Shown here piece after piece: positions 21,958 to 32,515 of a stretch of DNA of 64,000 nt (within the stretch, counting starts at the first letter, position 1; the number at the start of each line of letters is the position of its first letter). The notes beneath the pieces are model-generated. The model searched no databases, was not told the origin of the DNA, and worked only from the letters and a program-made list of their open reading frames with translations. This stretch comes from Chlorophyllum brunneum (Eukaryota > Basidiomycota > Agaricomycetes > Agaricales > Agaricaceae): positions 3,348,001 to 3,412,000 of the forward strand of contig OY756139.1 in the NCBI GenBank assembly GCA_963576785.1. Reading direction: 5' to 3'. Made by a program: the position numbers and the translations under genes.

Positions 21958-23094
21958 TGTTATGTCCAAACCTCAAACCTACGTCAGAGGTTACAACAAG
22001 TTTCCAGAAGCAATACCACTTGTCCTACCACCATGATCCAACAACACCATTATCAATTCTCTACTTCGACTAGCTTGGAAATATGCACCATACTTACATG
22101 TATGCAACACCAATGGACTCTACTTATGCACCATCAAGAACAACCTCTACAGTGCCTGGAACAACAGTTGGAAGGCACGACCAACTACTGAAGAAACTAT
22201 GCAGTACATCCACCCCTACATGTACACTTGTGGTCTAGTGCTCGAAGCACTCATTCACCAACAAATTGCTGATGGAATCTATTGCATAGAAATGTGACCC
22301 AAAGACTTATCACCAGACGACAAACCTACTGTACCCAGTAGCGACAGCAACAATTCTCCTCATCTGCTATTGCAATCTACTCGAGCCTTTGTCGAGTCAT
22401 CCGAGTCCTATCTCTCCAAAGAACCAATTGCATCCACGTCATTCCTATCATCTGACTTCGACCATCCTATGGATGCAGTTCTTCCATCACCACCATCGTC
22501 ATCATCATCTTCTACCACTTTGTCCTACATGTCTTGTGACTGTAGCTGTTCCAATAAATCTCCATCATCATCATCTGAGATCTCTGAGGATGAGTAAGCA
22601 CTCATCTGTTTCACTGTCATCAGTTTCACTTCGTTCTATGCTTAGCTGTTTCATCTTTATCAGTTTCATGTTTATCTTTAGTAGTGTTTCACCTTGAAGT
22701 TTCATATCTATCAGTTTCACATTGTGAAATGTGTTTCAGTCTCATTATCTATACTCCATAATATTTATAGAAAAGAAGTAATTAGTATAAATAGCCAACT
22801 GTATTAGAAAGTCAAAGCTTAAGCTTTGATCTTCTACAGGGATAGCCTTCTTGATCGCCCAAGAAGAGTTTCTGTTGGCAGTTTCTGTCAATCAATAGAA
22901 GGTTGCTTAACTGCTTATTCTCTACTCGTCCTCATCACTCAAAGCTACGAGATAAACAGGATTCCCATTTCTTGGTTGAGTAATGACAGTTTGATAATGT
23001 TTGCTTATCCGGTTACTTGGCTAAGATAGGTATTAAGGCCATACCCTAGAGGTCACATCCTCTTTGATTGTCCTTAGTAGCCAAATCCGTAACA
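21958..23094 (+). repeat. Family A LTR, copy 2 (3' LTR)
   Basis: This 1137-bp block from TGTTATGTCC to CCGTAACA is close to copy 1 in its last 970 bp. Its first 640 nt are the C-terminal half of the 3' ORF. The rest holds GTTTCA motifs and a TATA-like box. More A/T than copy 1 at former CpG sites indicates C-to-T decay. Confidence 0.9.
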
Positions 23095-23403
23095 GCTAAG
23101 GAAGCTCTCTGGCTTCACTCTCTTATCTCTCAGATCTTTAAATTCACCCTACTAGTCACACCATTGTTCCCCAACAACCAATCAGCAATTGTGCTCACAA
23201 AAGACCACAAATTTCATGGTCATACCAAGCATATTGACATACATTATCACTTTATTCAATGGGTAGTTGAGGAGGAAAAGATGAGATTGAGTTATTGTCT
23301 CATAGAAGACATGATTGCAGACACACTTACAAAAGCTTTACGTTTGCCAAAGGTGAAGCATTTTGCACATGAGCTTGGACTTGCCACAATTTGAGGGGAA
23401 GTG
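23095..23403 (+). pseudogene. Ty1/copia RNase H C-terminal fragment
   Basis: Directly after the family A LTR the plus strand reads AKEALWLHSLISQIF, then HIDIHYHFIQW and DMIADTLTKAL, and ends at TGA near 23394 followed by GGGGAAGTG. These are the last motifs of copia RNase H and the usual purine-rich step into the 3' LTR. The upstream part of the element is missing. Confidence 0.8.
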
Positions 23404-23630
23404 TTAGCTGGTGACTCATTCACAAATGCATGTGGAGTCAGCAAGGTATGATTGCAAAATAATGGACATACTATAAATTCAAAATTCCCTTATTTATTAA
23501 TCTCATGTCTTATCTCTATGTATATAGTCATCTGTGGCTTGTAAAACACCTCAGTTCTCATGTACAAGACTGAGGTGAGCCTTGTTACTTGTACAATAGT
23601 CATGCATCCCTTTTAACTATATATTTGTAG
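23404..23630 (+). repeat. Copia 3' LTR, probably truncated
   Basis: It starts TGTTAGCTGG after the purine tract and includes TATATA-type sequence and a short CCTCAG...CTGAGG palindrome (about 23550-23578). No second copy is present in the window, so the right end is estimated from where minus-strand copia coding sequence begins. Confidence 0.5.
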
Positions 23631-23639
23631 CATATCTTT

Positions 23640-23983
23640 CAGGTAGCATCTTTCAATACAGTTTAGTTCTTGCACATGAGACTGAGCACATCTTTCATAT
23701 TCTTCAGACTGTAATGGACATCTGGGAAAATAGAGTTCATCAAAGACAACATGGGGGGAGACAAAGATGGAATTGTTCTGCTGATGGCACATACACTTAA
23801 AGTTGCTGCCATCATCTGTGTAACTGATGAAGATCATCAATTCCAATTTGGGCACAAGTTTGTCTTGCTGCACCTTATCAGGAAAATATACATAGGCTCC
23901 ACAACCAAACACTTGGAGATGAGAAACATTAGGTTTCCTTCCAAACTATGTCTCATAGGAGGTGACCTATTTTAGGCACTTCA
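23640..23983 (-). pseudogene. Copia integrase C-terminal fragment, opposite orientation
   Basis: The minus strand reads FGRKPNVSHLQVFGCGAYVY, then KLELMIFISYTDDGSNFKC and SPHVVFDELYFPRC. These motifs match the end of a copia integrase and are the same type as in the complete copia at about 41930-42190. The rest of the element is not adjacent. The family A LTR copy 3 begins at 23984. Confidence 0.75.
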
Positions 23984-25008
23984 TATTATGTCCAAACCTT
24001 GAACCTATGTTAGAGGTTATAATAAATTCCCAGAAATGATACCACTTGTACTGCCACCACAATCCAATGATGCTGTCATTGACTCTCTACTCTGCCTTGC
24101 TTTGAAATATGTGCCATACCTGCATGTATGCAATACCAATGGACTCTACTTATATACTATTGAGAACAACCTTTACAGCACTTGGAATAATGGTTGGAAA
24201 GCATGACCTACCACCAAGGAAACAATACAGTATATCCACCCCTACATGTATACTTACAGCCCAGTGCTTGAAGTACTCATTCACTAACAAGTCACTGATG
24301 GAATCTATTGTATAGAGATATGACCAAAGGACCTATCACCAGATAATGAACCTACTGTATCCAGCAGCAACAGTGATGACTCTCCCCACCTGCTATTGTG
24401 ATCTACTTAAGCCTTTGTCAAGTTACCTGAGTCTTACCTCTCTGAAGAACCAACTATGTCAATATTATCCTTATTATCCAATTCTAATCAGTCTATGGAT
24501 ACAGTTCTTCTATCACTACTATTGTCACCATCATTATTGTCTACTACCTCATCCTGCATGTCTTGTGACTGTAGCTGTTCCAACAAATTTCTATCATTGT
24601 TATCTGAGATCTCTGAGGATGAGTAAGCACTCATCCATTTCACTGTCATCAATTTCACCTTGTCCTATATTTAGTTATTTTACCTTTATCCATTTTATGT
24701 CTATCTTTAGTAGCATTTTGTCTCATATTTCATATCTATCAGTTTTGCATTGTGAAACTTGTTTCAATCTCATTATCTATACTCCATAGTATTTATAAAA
24801 AAGAAATAGTTAGTATAAATAGCCAACTATATTAGAAAGTCAAAGCTTAAGCTTTGATCTTCTATAAGGATAGCCTTCTTGATTGCCCAAGAAAAGTTTC
24901 TGTTGACAGTTGCTGTCAATCAATAGAAGATTGCTTAACTGCTTATTCTCTACTCACCCTCATTACTCAAGAGTTATGAGATAGACAGGATTCCCATTTC
25001 TTGGTTGA

Positions 25009-25016
25009 GTAATGAC
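25009..25016 (+). repeat. hAT target-site duplication, left
   Basis: GTAATGAC, matched with two differences by GTAACAAC at 29660-29667. Both are at the same site of the LTR. Confidence 0.75.
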
Positions 25017-25035
25017 TTATGATGCCATAGTTCAG
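25017..25035 (+). repeat. hAT terminal inverted repeat, left
   Basis: TTATGATGCCATAGTTCAG. It matches the inverted right end at 14 of 19 positions. Confidence 0.75.
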
Positions 25036-25287
25036 TTTGGTCCAGTTTTTTCCAAGATTTGGCAAACTCAAGACCAAACTTCAGGTTCAGTTCACCAGTG
25101 TCATTGAACTTTGGACCAGACCAGAGAGAATGTGTTTGAAAGGTTCAGTTTAGGTTCAGATAGGTCTGAACCATGGACTGAACCCTATATCTACCCTAAT
25201 TTCAGGAGAAAACTATATGCTAGATCATGATATCTGGAGAGAATCCAAAACTATCCTCCTTCTCACTCTCTAGCACTGCTAACACTG

Positions 25288-25503
25288 CTAAGTAAGACTG
25301 AATGTGCCCCTCAGCCTCTTGGCTAGCACTGATGTAATAGTTTTTGTAACCATTTTTCAATGTCTGAAGTACTTCAAAGATAGTAGGAGTTAAATGATTT
25401 CAAAGCAAAGTACCAGTCAAACTACCACTGGAAAAGGCTTGCTCTAATGGAACAGAGGAGCCTTGAATGGCTAGATAGTCACAGGCCATGTGAGAAAGTG
25501 TCA
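25288..25503 (-). pseudogene. hAT transposase C-terminal dimerisation domain (hATC)
   Basis: The minus strand reads LSHMACDYLAIQGSSVPLEQ, AFSSG, then after one TGA NHLTPTIFEVLQTLKNGYKN. This is the characteristic hATC pattern (DYLA...ERAFS.G...L.P.....L..LK..YK). It mediates transposase dimerisation in active relatives. Confidence 0.8.
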
Positions 25504-26672
25504 GAAACTGTGCAGAATGTTGCTATAATGACAAGATAAGTCCTTGGACTACTAAAGAATGCAATATCTTACTTTCCACCATGCTACAACATTCTCAACA
25601 TTTTCCAAAGGGCTTTCCAAATAAATTTTCATGTGGATTGCCAGCAGAACAATCATGAGCTTGACAAGTTTGGAGTATTTTTTGCATCCAGCTGTTGCCA
25701 TACTGGACTTTAGAGCTGCTTAGGACTAATGTGATGTTGGAAGAGGTTATAAACAGACTAAATTGGATTACATACCTGGCCCAGGATCATCACCAAGAGC
25801 CAAAGCCACTGGTGGTTTGTAGTACAAGTCAAACTGTGATTTGGATAAGAAGTATGTGTGAAAATTGGAACTGGAAACCAACATACCAATGTTTCGAGGT
25901 GATTGATAGCATCTTTTAACTGCTCTGTGTCCCGTTTATCTTCAGCATATGCTAGCTTGACATTCAGATCAAGGACTACTGGATGTTAGCAAAGATCCTG
26001 TAAGCTCAGTGAAAGAACCTACTAAGGCAGATAAAATAAGCATCTGTATCATCAGTCTTTTGATACCACTTTCCTAAGTTGTCCAAACCTGCATGTATGG
26101 CATTGGAAACCTTAGCAAACCTCAGATGGTTTGCCATATTCCCCCAATTCTCCTGTAAGTATTCAAGGACTGGTATTATACACTATACTGTTGGATCTCA
26201 GGAACTCGAAAATGACTCATGAGCTTTTGATTATTCCTTTTATGGGGGATTAGCACCATCAACTAAACTGGTCAACATAGAGACTTACATGCAACACCTT
26301 GTACATTAACTTGAGCTTTTTCCAGTCCCTTTTCATCAACTTGAAATTGGAATAGGATTTTCCCTGAAGGTCAGGTACTTTGTCATTATCATCTGTACTC
26401 TAAACAAACTGGTTAACTACCTAAGGGAAGCTATTAGAGGTTTTACAACTGAACACAACCAAGATGTACTTATTGTAGAAGGAGGATTTGCTCAAGAAAG
26501 TGGAATAACAAAGTCTATTGGGTCTTGACCCAATATAAAAGTTGGAGATGCAGAACATCTACCTCTGCACATGATTTTTCAAAAAAGGCTCAAGCTTGTG
26601 GTGACTTGCAAATCTTTTCAAGCAAGGCACCACAAGGTACAGAAAACTTCTCAAATTGAAATACTGATTTGA

Positions 26673-26918
26673 TTAACCAATACAAGCATTTCCCAATACT
26701 ATCAGCAACCTCAAACTCACTATCCTCATCTTCAGCCTCATCCCTATCCTCACATCTTTGATATCTGCAAGCTTAGCATCAAGTTGATCTAGGACATAAG
26801 CACCACTATCATGGGCATTGTAGACTATGCATTGAACTTTTTTCAAGATTTTACAAACAGATATAGGAATAACCCCTTTAACAAAGTGCCTAGTCCCCAA
26901 GTGAAGTGAATGTTCCAT
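26673..26918 (-). pseudogene. hAT transposase central fragment
   Basis: An 82-codon open piece (HSLHLGTRHFVKGVIPISVC, YVLDQLDAKLADIKD) is consistent with the stretch before the middle of the catalytic domain of hAT transposases. The frame is lost on both sides. Confidence 0.5.
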
Positions 26919-27618
26919 GTACCTGAATCACAAAGTGTTAGTACATTGGGATAGGATCTAACACAAACTTATCTAATTCTTTGCTGAGTAGATATTCAAT
27001 GAGAACCACCAGAGTCAACAATTTTACCAAACTCCTTCATTTCCATATCATTGTTGCTCACATTATCTGAAGTAAACCAATCAGCCTGAAAATAATGTTA
27101 TAAGGGCTTGCACAGATGTCATGGTTATTCTGGGTTCAGAGATTTGTATGCACCTTTTCATGGATACCATAACAATTGATAGTGTATACAAGAACATTTG
27201 CCATGTTGGCACCCAAATGGTTACCTTCAAAGGGTGCAGGTGCCAGTTGCTTGGACTTAAGTTCCCAATTTGGAGACCTGTTTTTGGGGAAAAAGATATA
27301 GTGGCTGGTGATTAAAGGATATAGATCACCAGTTTTAAATGTCTAGGTATCAAAGGTAAAAGAAATCTGTCCAGGCATATCCTAAAGACATAGGTAAGTG
27401 TCATAAACTATGCAAAATAGTCCTACATACCTGCAATTTGTCTGTCACTTGCTGTTCTACCTTTTTTGTACAGTCAAATATCTCTTTTCAAACCTTAGTA
27501 CAGTAAAGGATATCTGTGTCCTTCAATGACAGGTAACAATATGTAAGTAGACAATGGAATGGAGCCTTGTTGACCAATTGGAAAGTCTACTCAAAGTTTT
27601 AGTCAATATCTATTTTTG

Positions 27619-27903
27619 TTAGGCAAAAAGTCTCACTTTGTCTTCACAAACTACTAACTCAATAATATAGTCAAGAAGACCAGCTGCAGTGAACTGTGGG
27701 ACATAAGCTTGAGTGGAAATGATACTGCCGGGGGTGGTTTGAGTTAAACTACATGAATCACTGTTAGAAAAAGCCATATAATGACCAAAATATACAGACC
27801 TCCAATCAATTCCACAATTTTTGGGGATAGCTTGCTCATGCACCAAAATTCCAAGTATACCACAATGCTTCTTATATGCTTGAAAGTGATCACCATGCCT
27901 CAT
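27619..27903 (-). pseudogene. hAT transposase N-terminal fragment
   Basis: A 94-codon piece contains HFQAYKKHCGILGILVHEQA and FTAAGLLDYIIELVVCEDK. The second motif (F...GLL.YI.ELVV.ED) is typical of the region after the BED zinc finger in fungal hAT transposases. Confidence 0.7.
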
Positions 27904-29640
27904 AAAAAGGGAATAAGTAATAGCAATGGAGAATTGAATAGGTTGACTAAGTACCTTGCAATGTGGGTTCAGAGCATTAACACACTGCCTTTGAAGAAGA
28001 ACAGTTTTCTGGAAAGTTCTTTTTTCCTATATGGACTGTTAGCAGTCATATAAACCTTGGGAAATAGGTAATTGTACTTGCAAATAGTACACCAGTGGCC
28101 CTTTTCAGCTTTTCCAGTATCTGGATTAGTTTCTATGACATTGCGGATGAAGATAGTCCCAAGGTTGGCAGTGCATTCTAGCTTAATACAGCTGTCATTT
28201 GCCTTTGAACTATTTAATACAAATAATGGATTATTGGAATTTCAGGCTTACCTCATAGTTCTCATCCCCCATCTCTCTAGTCTGGTTGTATGTAGCCTGC
28301 ACCTCATTGGTATCAATACCATCACAATTGGTAGCCTCCTCAGTGTCACCCACAGTCTTAAGTGAACGAATAGACCCATTGCTGGCATTCTTGTCATTGG
28401 AGTCATCAGAATCTGGGACAACCTTGCATGCTATATATTGCTAAAGTAGAACATTGTTTGCTTCATGCTTCCCAGTTTTGGCTGAGTCACCCAGAGCACC
28501 AGTGACATCTCAAACCCATGCTAAAGGCTTTGAAGGGCAAGTTGTGTGACAAATACCTGCCAACTTAATGGCTAGCTAGTAGAATGCAAAATTGTCATCA
28601 AGTGTAGTTGCCAAAAAGTCTGTAGATACAGAAAGAGCTGTCAGAGCTGTAAGCAATGGGCCAGATATGGGAGCAATATCATCTGTGTTATTGTAGAAGT
28701 CAATTTTCAAAGGTGATATAAAAGAGCCATCACTAGTAACTGTGTAACCAGATATATCAAGATAGTTGGATAGGCATATGACCAGGTTTTACTAACCTTT
28801 ATGGATTTTTCCAAAGCTCTATTGACCAACATAAGTTGCCAAGAGGTGCTACAGCATGGTGGATGTGATCCAATACCATGAGGTTGCAAAGATATTGGTG
28901 GCCAAGAAGAGGGGAATTAGATGCTTTCAGTTTAGTATAGGAACATATCAGGATGCAGGTCTACATAACATGCAGAAACAGGGACACTCATTTGTAAATG
29001 GTAATCTACTGTCCAACAAGATAACCCTAGGCCCAAAGGATGTTTGGAGCTACCCCAAAAATACTAGAGCAAATATAAGTTCAAAGCTGACAAATTGTTT
29101 GTGCTATCTAATATTCCATCCAAATTTTTTCACTCAAACACAAACCCTGGCTTCTCTCACTACATTTAGACTTTTGCATCATATTTGAGATTACATAGTT
29201 TCAAAGTAGGGTCTAGGTATGCCTGGAAAACAGTAGTGCCTTGCTACATTAGAGTTTAGCATTTTGACAACCAGTTTTTGATTGAAGCAGAAACAAATAC
29301 CATCGAGCCAAGGGAGCACTGCAAGTCAACAGGAACCAGCATATGCTAACAGAAATGATGGCATTGTATATTGCTCTTGGCAAAGTAACTGGGAAATGCA
29401 AAAGACTGATGAGAGCTGCAAAGAACTTGACAATGATCAAAGTTATGTGCTACCAGTGTACATATATGCATGTGACCATCTATTTGTGAAAGTGTTTGAA
29501 CCCATTTGAACCTGTTCACAGTTTAGAGGGCCTATTCAAACCTGGAACTGGACTTTTGGTCTGGTTCTGTCCTATTGGCAAATTTTGGACTAGACCTCAG
29601 TCCAGTTCTTAAAAGTTCAGGTTCAAACTTTAGTTCAGAA

Positions 29641-29659
29641 CTGGACTACAGCATCACTA
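29641..29659 (-). repeat. hAT terminal inverted repeat, right
   Basis: Read on the minus strand: TAGTGATGCTGTAGTCCAG. Confidence 0.75.
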
Positions 29660-29667
29660 GTAACAAC
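29660..29667 (+). repeat. hAT target-site duplication, right
   Basis: GTAACAAC, the partner of 25009-25016. Confidence 0.7.
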
Positions 29668-29800
29668 AGTTTGATAATGTTTGCTTATCTGGTTACTTGG
29701 CTGAGATAGGTATTAAGGTCATACTCTAGAGGTTGTATTCTCTTTGATTACCCTTAGTAGCCAAATCTGTAACAGCTATGGCACATGGAGAGCAGGCAAT

Positions 29801-29815
29801 CCAGGGCCCATAATC
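29801..29815 (-). other. Copia primer-binding site (initiator tRNA anticodon-loop type)
   Basis: On the minus strand GATTATGGGCCCTGG directly follows the LTR end. It corresponds to GGTTATGGGCC at 38350 in the complete copia. TTATGGGCC is complementary to the anticodon arm of initiator Met tRNA, the half-tRNA primer known from Drosophila copia. Confidence 0.6.
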
Positions 29816-30527
29816 TGTTGAACAGCACAGTATTTGTGCAGTAACAGACAGATAATCTGATTTACTGATAAGTATTAGTAGGATGGTGAAGAACTAGTAA
29901 GAGAGTTGCTGCAAGTTGAGTAGAACAAAGGTAGAAATCAAGTAGATTGTCTAAAGAAACATAGAGGGAATACATGCTGCTTATATACTAAATGTTTAGG
30001 TTGTAAACCCTAAGATCTACAAGTAATAACTATGTATAATGAGTCAGTAATGACTATGGAGTCCCTTGAAACACTGCAATTGCTCAGCAGTGTCCAGTAG
30101 CATAATGAGAGTGACAGCAATCAGTTAGCTCATGAAATACATCAGAAAAAGGTGCATAATGTGAGTTAGAGAGTGCAGCCTTGATGAATATTAGATGAAT
30201 AATATACTGAAGAGCTAGTCACATAGAATATAGCTTAGAAAGTGCAAATGACAACATATGCTACTTATACTCAAATAACTCAGGGTTTGTTTGGACAATC
30301 AGGTTAGGCTTCAATTGACTATATTGTGGTTCCAGAAGATACTGAATTACATTTCTATACATTACCAGCTGATATTCCAGAGACTTTCTTATAACAATAC
30401 AATGATAGCAGGTAGATGCTTGAGCTTATGAGCTTTGGTTGATAATTTGCTGCTGAATGCATTTGGCATTTGTGATGTGCAGCCTCTGTTTAACTGAGAG
30501 GAGCCATCATGTAATGGTATCAGCTAA
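29816..30527 (-). repeat. Copia 5' LTR, minus orientation
   Basis: Its minus-strand end (CTGTTCAACA) abuts the primer-binding site. Its start is about at GTTAGCTGATACC (30527). A TATATAAGCAGC box lies near 29980. Only about 40 bp of internal sequence remains before the family A LTR copy 3, so the element body is deleted or displaced. It may belong with the integrase fragment at 23640-23983, which has the same orientation. Confidence 0.6.
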
Positions 30528-31693
30528 CCCAACTTTTGTGCCTCAAGTTGGCAGCCCATCATCAAAGTCGATGACAAGTTGTCAAAGTCACCCTATCCAA
30601 CTTCCGACCTAATTCACCAACCTGCACAACACTGATACAAGCTGACTTTAATGAACAGAAATGAACACTGTGATAGACCTCATAGCTGTTGGCAGTGTAA
30701 CTGCAGTTCAGCATGTTTCTCGATTACTCTCAGGGACAAGTGAACTTGTCACTCTCCTGGATTGCCTTGCTGGTTCAGGACAAGTGTCCATGGCATTAGA
30801 AATTTCTAGCAAGTAATGTTAAATGCTATGAAGGTCAACAATGCTGATTCAATTGCTCCTTTCCGCACGGCTCTCTCCAAGTAATTAAAATGCCGAAATG
30901 CCAAGATGACACCTGTGGTAGTAAGACACTTCCTGACCTTCTCTACTTGTTGCAAGGATCCTCGTGGTGCCGTACCCTGCATTTTCAGTTTGAACAAAGG
31001 CGACTAGGGACTGCCTTGGGGGAACAAGACCAACATCGACACCCACTTCATGGAACCATCTTCTCCACGACCCGGAATAAAGGGTTAAAAATTGCCATCG
31101 TAAACCCTGATTATTTCGGATTTAACCTTGGTTTTATACTGTTAGGGACTATGTTAAATTTCGATTACTTGGTGAGTTATTACTTGTTGATCTTAGTCCG
31201 ACTCTTTGAGTCGATCAAGTCCGTTTATCAGCAGAATCAGTGATATTTTGGGGCTCCATGGATCACAAATAAGGTAAACTGTACTCTTGGTTCTGTTACA
31301 GTACACGCAGTGGGGGTGTGTGCCATGCGAGTAATCGCAGTTGTGCAAACACATATGATAAGAACCTCAAGAGAGAAAAGCGAAAAACAAAAACGAGGGT
31401 TGGGTGAAACCGAGTGACAAGAAACGAAAGATACACTTAGTCCCAAAGCCCCTTGGACATTCACATGAATTGAAAGAGGTGCATACTCGACACCCCAAGT
31501 TGTTTTGACATGATGGGGAAATGATAAAGGCAATAGTTTACGACTCGAATTGTGTACAGCGTCTTCCTAGAACCACATTGCTGATCCGGAATGTAATAGC
31601 GTATTACAGCTAACGATGCGTAATAATCAACGAGACATATACATTACTCAGTGCCTTAACGTTATTGAAGGTACGATCCTGACAGTGCAGCTC
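30528..31693. other. No gene recognised (30.5-31.7 kb)
   Basis: This marks the step from transposon island to host genes. A 117-codon ORF at 30890-31243 has no recognisable domain and a composition not different from chance. No RNA gene was seen. The right end probably holds the 3' UTR of GET1. Confidence 0.4.
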
Positions 31694-32515
31694 CTAATCC
31701 ACCTCAGCGACAGGAATAGGTTCGGATTTCTCCTTCACATCCCGCTTTCCCTCCGTGTTTTCATCAGTTACGACTGACGTCGGGATCAACACTGGCACTG
31801 AATATCCAAATCCACATCAGTTAACACAGAACGCAAAAAGACAAACTCACATATTATATACCGCACAACCTCATCACCAACCCGTAACACATATTTACAC
31901 GCCCACGTCCATGTCATAACACTAACTGAACCCCTTGGTGCAAATGGGAAAGCCAACCACCATGTGACAACGGGATTAAACCAGCCTTGAGGAAGCCAAA
32001 AGACTGGTTGGGAACGATATCTCCATGCGATACCGTATTGAGGAATGTTGACCATGATCCAAAGAAAGACGCGGAATGCGATTGTGAATGTGGTTTTGCC
32101 CGCGGAGAGTTTAGAGTCTACGTTGTGGGAGGTAAGGTCGATGTTCATTCAAATGATAAATGGAGCAGGGAAGGGGTACGCACTGAGTTTCTCGAGCTCT
32201 GACAAGCTTTTATCCACACTCCGTCTCAGCTTCGCCCATTTCGCAAACTGATCCTGTGCACTCGTTCGTGAAAGCTCTTTCTTGGTATTCAAAATATCCG
32301 TCTTGAGCTGACTTTGCTGACGAACAAGGGATCCCTTCGTTGTTCGTAGATATAGCGAATATGCCTGTTAGCATATAAAGTGAGTCATTGGCGTACCACA
32401 CTATTGAGACAAAAGGAAGGAAACATACATATTCGCTTAACACACTTTCCCCTATCCATGATACCACTTGCGCCACAAAGACGACTAGGAATGCTGTAAG
32501 AATCAACGAGGCCAT
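31694..32515 (-). CDS. GET1: GET1/WRB family receptor for tail-anchored proteins
   Basis: Get1 is an ER membrane protein that, with Get2, receives the Get3-tail-anchored protein complex and helps insert the cargo. Four exons: 32515-32429, 32364-32184, 32117-31851, 31797-31694 (introns 53-66 bp, all GT-AG), giving 212 residues, close to the family's usual size. The start is a hydrophobic segment ([20 protein letters not shown]), then [16 protein letters not shown], then the charged coiled-coil that contacts Get3 ([20 protein letters not shown]). Two later membrane segments include [18 protein letters not shown] and [19 protein letters not shown]. The stop is TAG. The ATG is the only one in frame before the first membrane segment. 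Confidence 0.9.

Larger units (their letters stand above)
14728..22597 (+). pseudogene. Family A 3' ORF, running into the 3' LTR, split by the chromovirus
   Basis: The frame opens at 14728 and is free of stops to the insertion point at 15231. Deleting the chromovirus and one TATCT joins GTA TCT to CGC CCC without a frame change. The frame then continues 21743-21957, crosses the LTR start at 21958, and ends with TAA at 22595-22597. The product would be about 450 residues, of which about 213 are coded inside the LTR. Only three in-frame stops occur, all TGA (about 21767, 22034, 22295). At the second, LTR copies 1 and 3 read CAA (Gln). The C-terminus is Ser-rich and acidic (SPSSSSEISEDE). There is no transmembrane or retroviral Env motif that I can see, and function is unknown. 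It is placed where env-like or accessory ORFs sit in other LTR elements. Confidence 0.6.
1159..23094 (+). mobile_element. Degenerate Ty3/gypsy retrotransposon 'family A', split by nested insertions
   Basis: Two LTR copies (1159-2287 and 21958-23094) bracket plus-strand gag, protease, reverse transcriptase, RNase H and integrase remnants and a further 3' ORF. Removing the LINE with one copy of its target duplication, and the chromovirus with one TATCT, leaves about 9.7 kb. The LTRs begin TGTTA and end TAACA. All coding parts carry stops (mostly TGA) and at least one frameshift, so the copy is dead. The 5 bp outside the two LTRs do not match (CTCCC against GCTAA). The two LTRs may therefore come from a recombined pair rather than one insertion event. 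Confidence 0.75.
25017..29659 (-). mobile_element. hAT DNA transposon, degenerate
   Basis: This 4643-bp insertion has terminal inverted repeats TTATGATGCCATAGTTCAG and (reverse complement of the right end) TAGTGATGCTGTAGTCCAG. An 8-bp target duplication and a TA(G)TGATG end are hAT hallmarks. Subterminal GGTTCAG/GAACC repeats occur at both ends. Minus-strand remnants of the transposase run in order: N-terminal DNA-binding part at about 27.6-28.0 kb, central part at 26.7-26.9 kb, hATC dimerisation domain at about 25.3-25.5 kb. Many stops are present. The element is older than the chromovirus but younger than the LTR it sits in. Confidence 0.85.
23984..29774 (+). repeat. Family A LTR, copy 3 (diverged, split by a hAT element)
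   Basis: Left part 23984-25016 and right part 29668-29774 together give about 1.14 kb aligned end to end with copies 1 and 2. The start is TATTATGTCC (TG changed to TA) and the end CTGTAACA. The LTR-coded frame can still be followed to the same terminal SEISEDE and TAA, with TGA/TAA replacements. No internal family A sequence adjoins it, so it looks like a solo LTR. Confidence 0.85.

Noticed and set aside
23548..23580. CCTCAG...CTGAGG hairpin as a terminator or small RNA
   Set aside because: It lies inside a copia LTR and is short. No independent evidence for an RNA gene.
30890..31243. 117-codon ORF as a host gene
   Set aside because: No domain, no intron pattern, and it lies at the edge of the transposon island. 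No support beyond openness.
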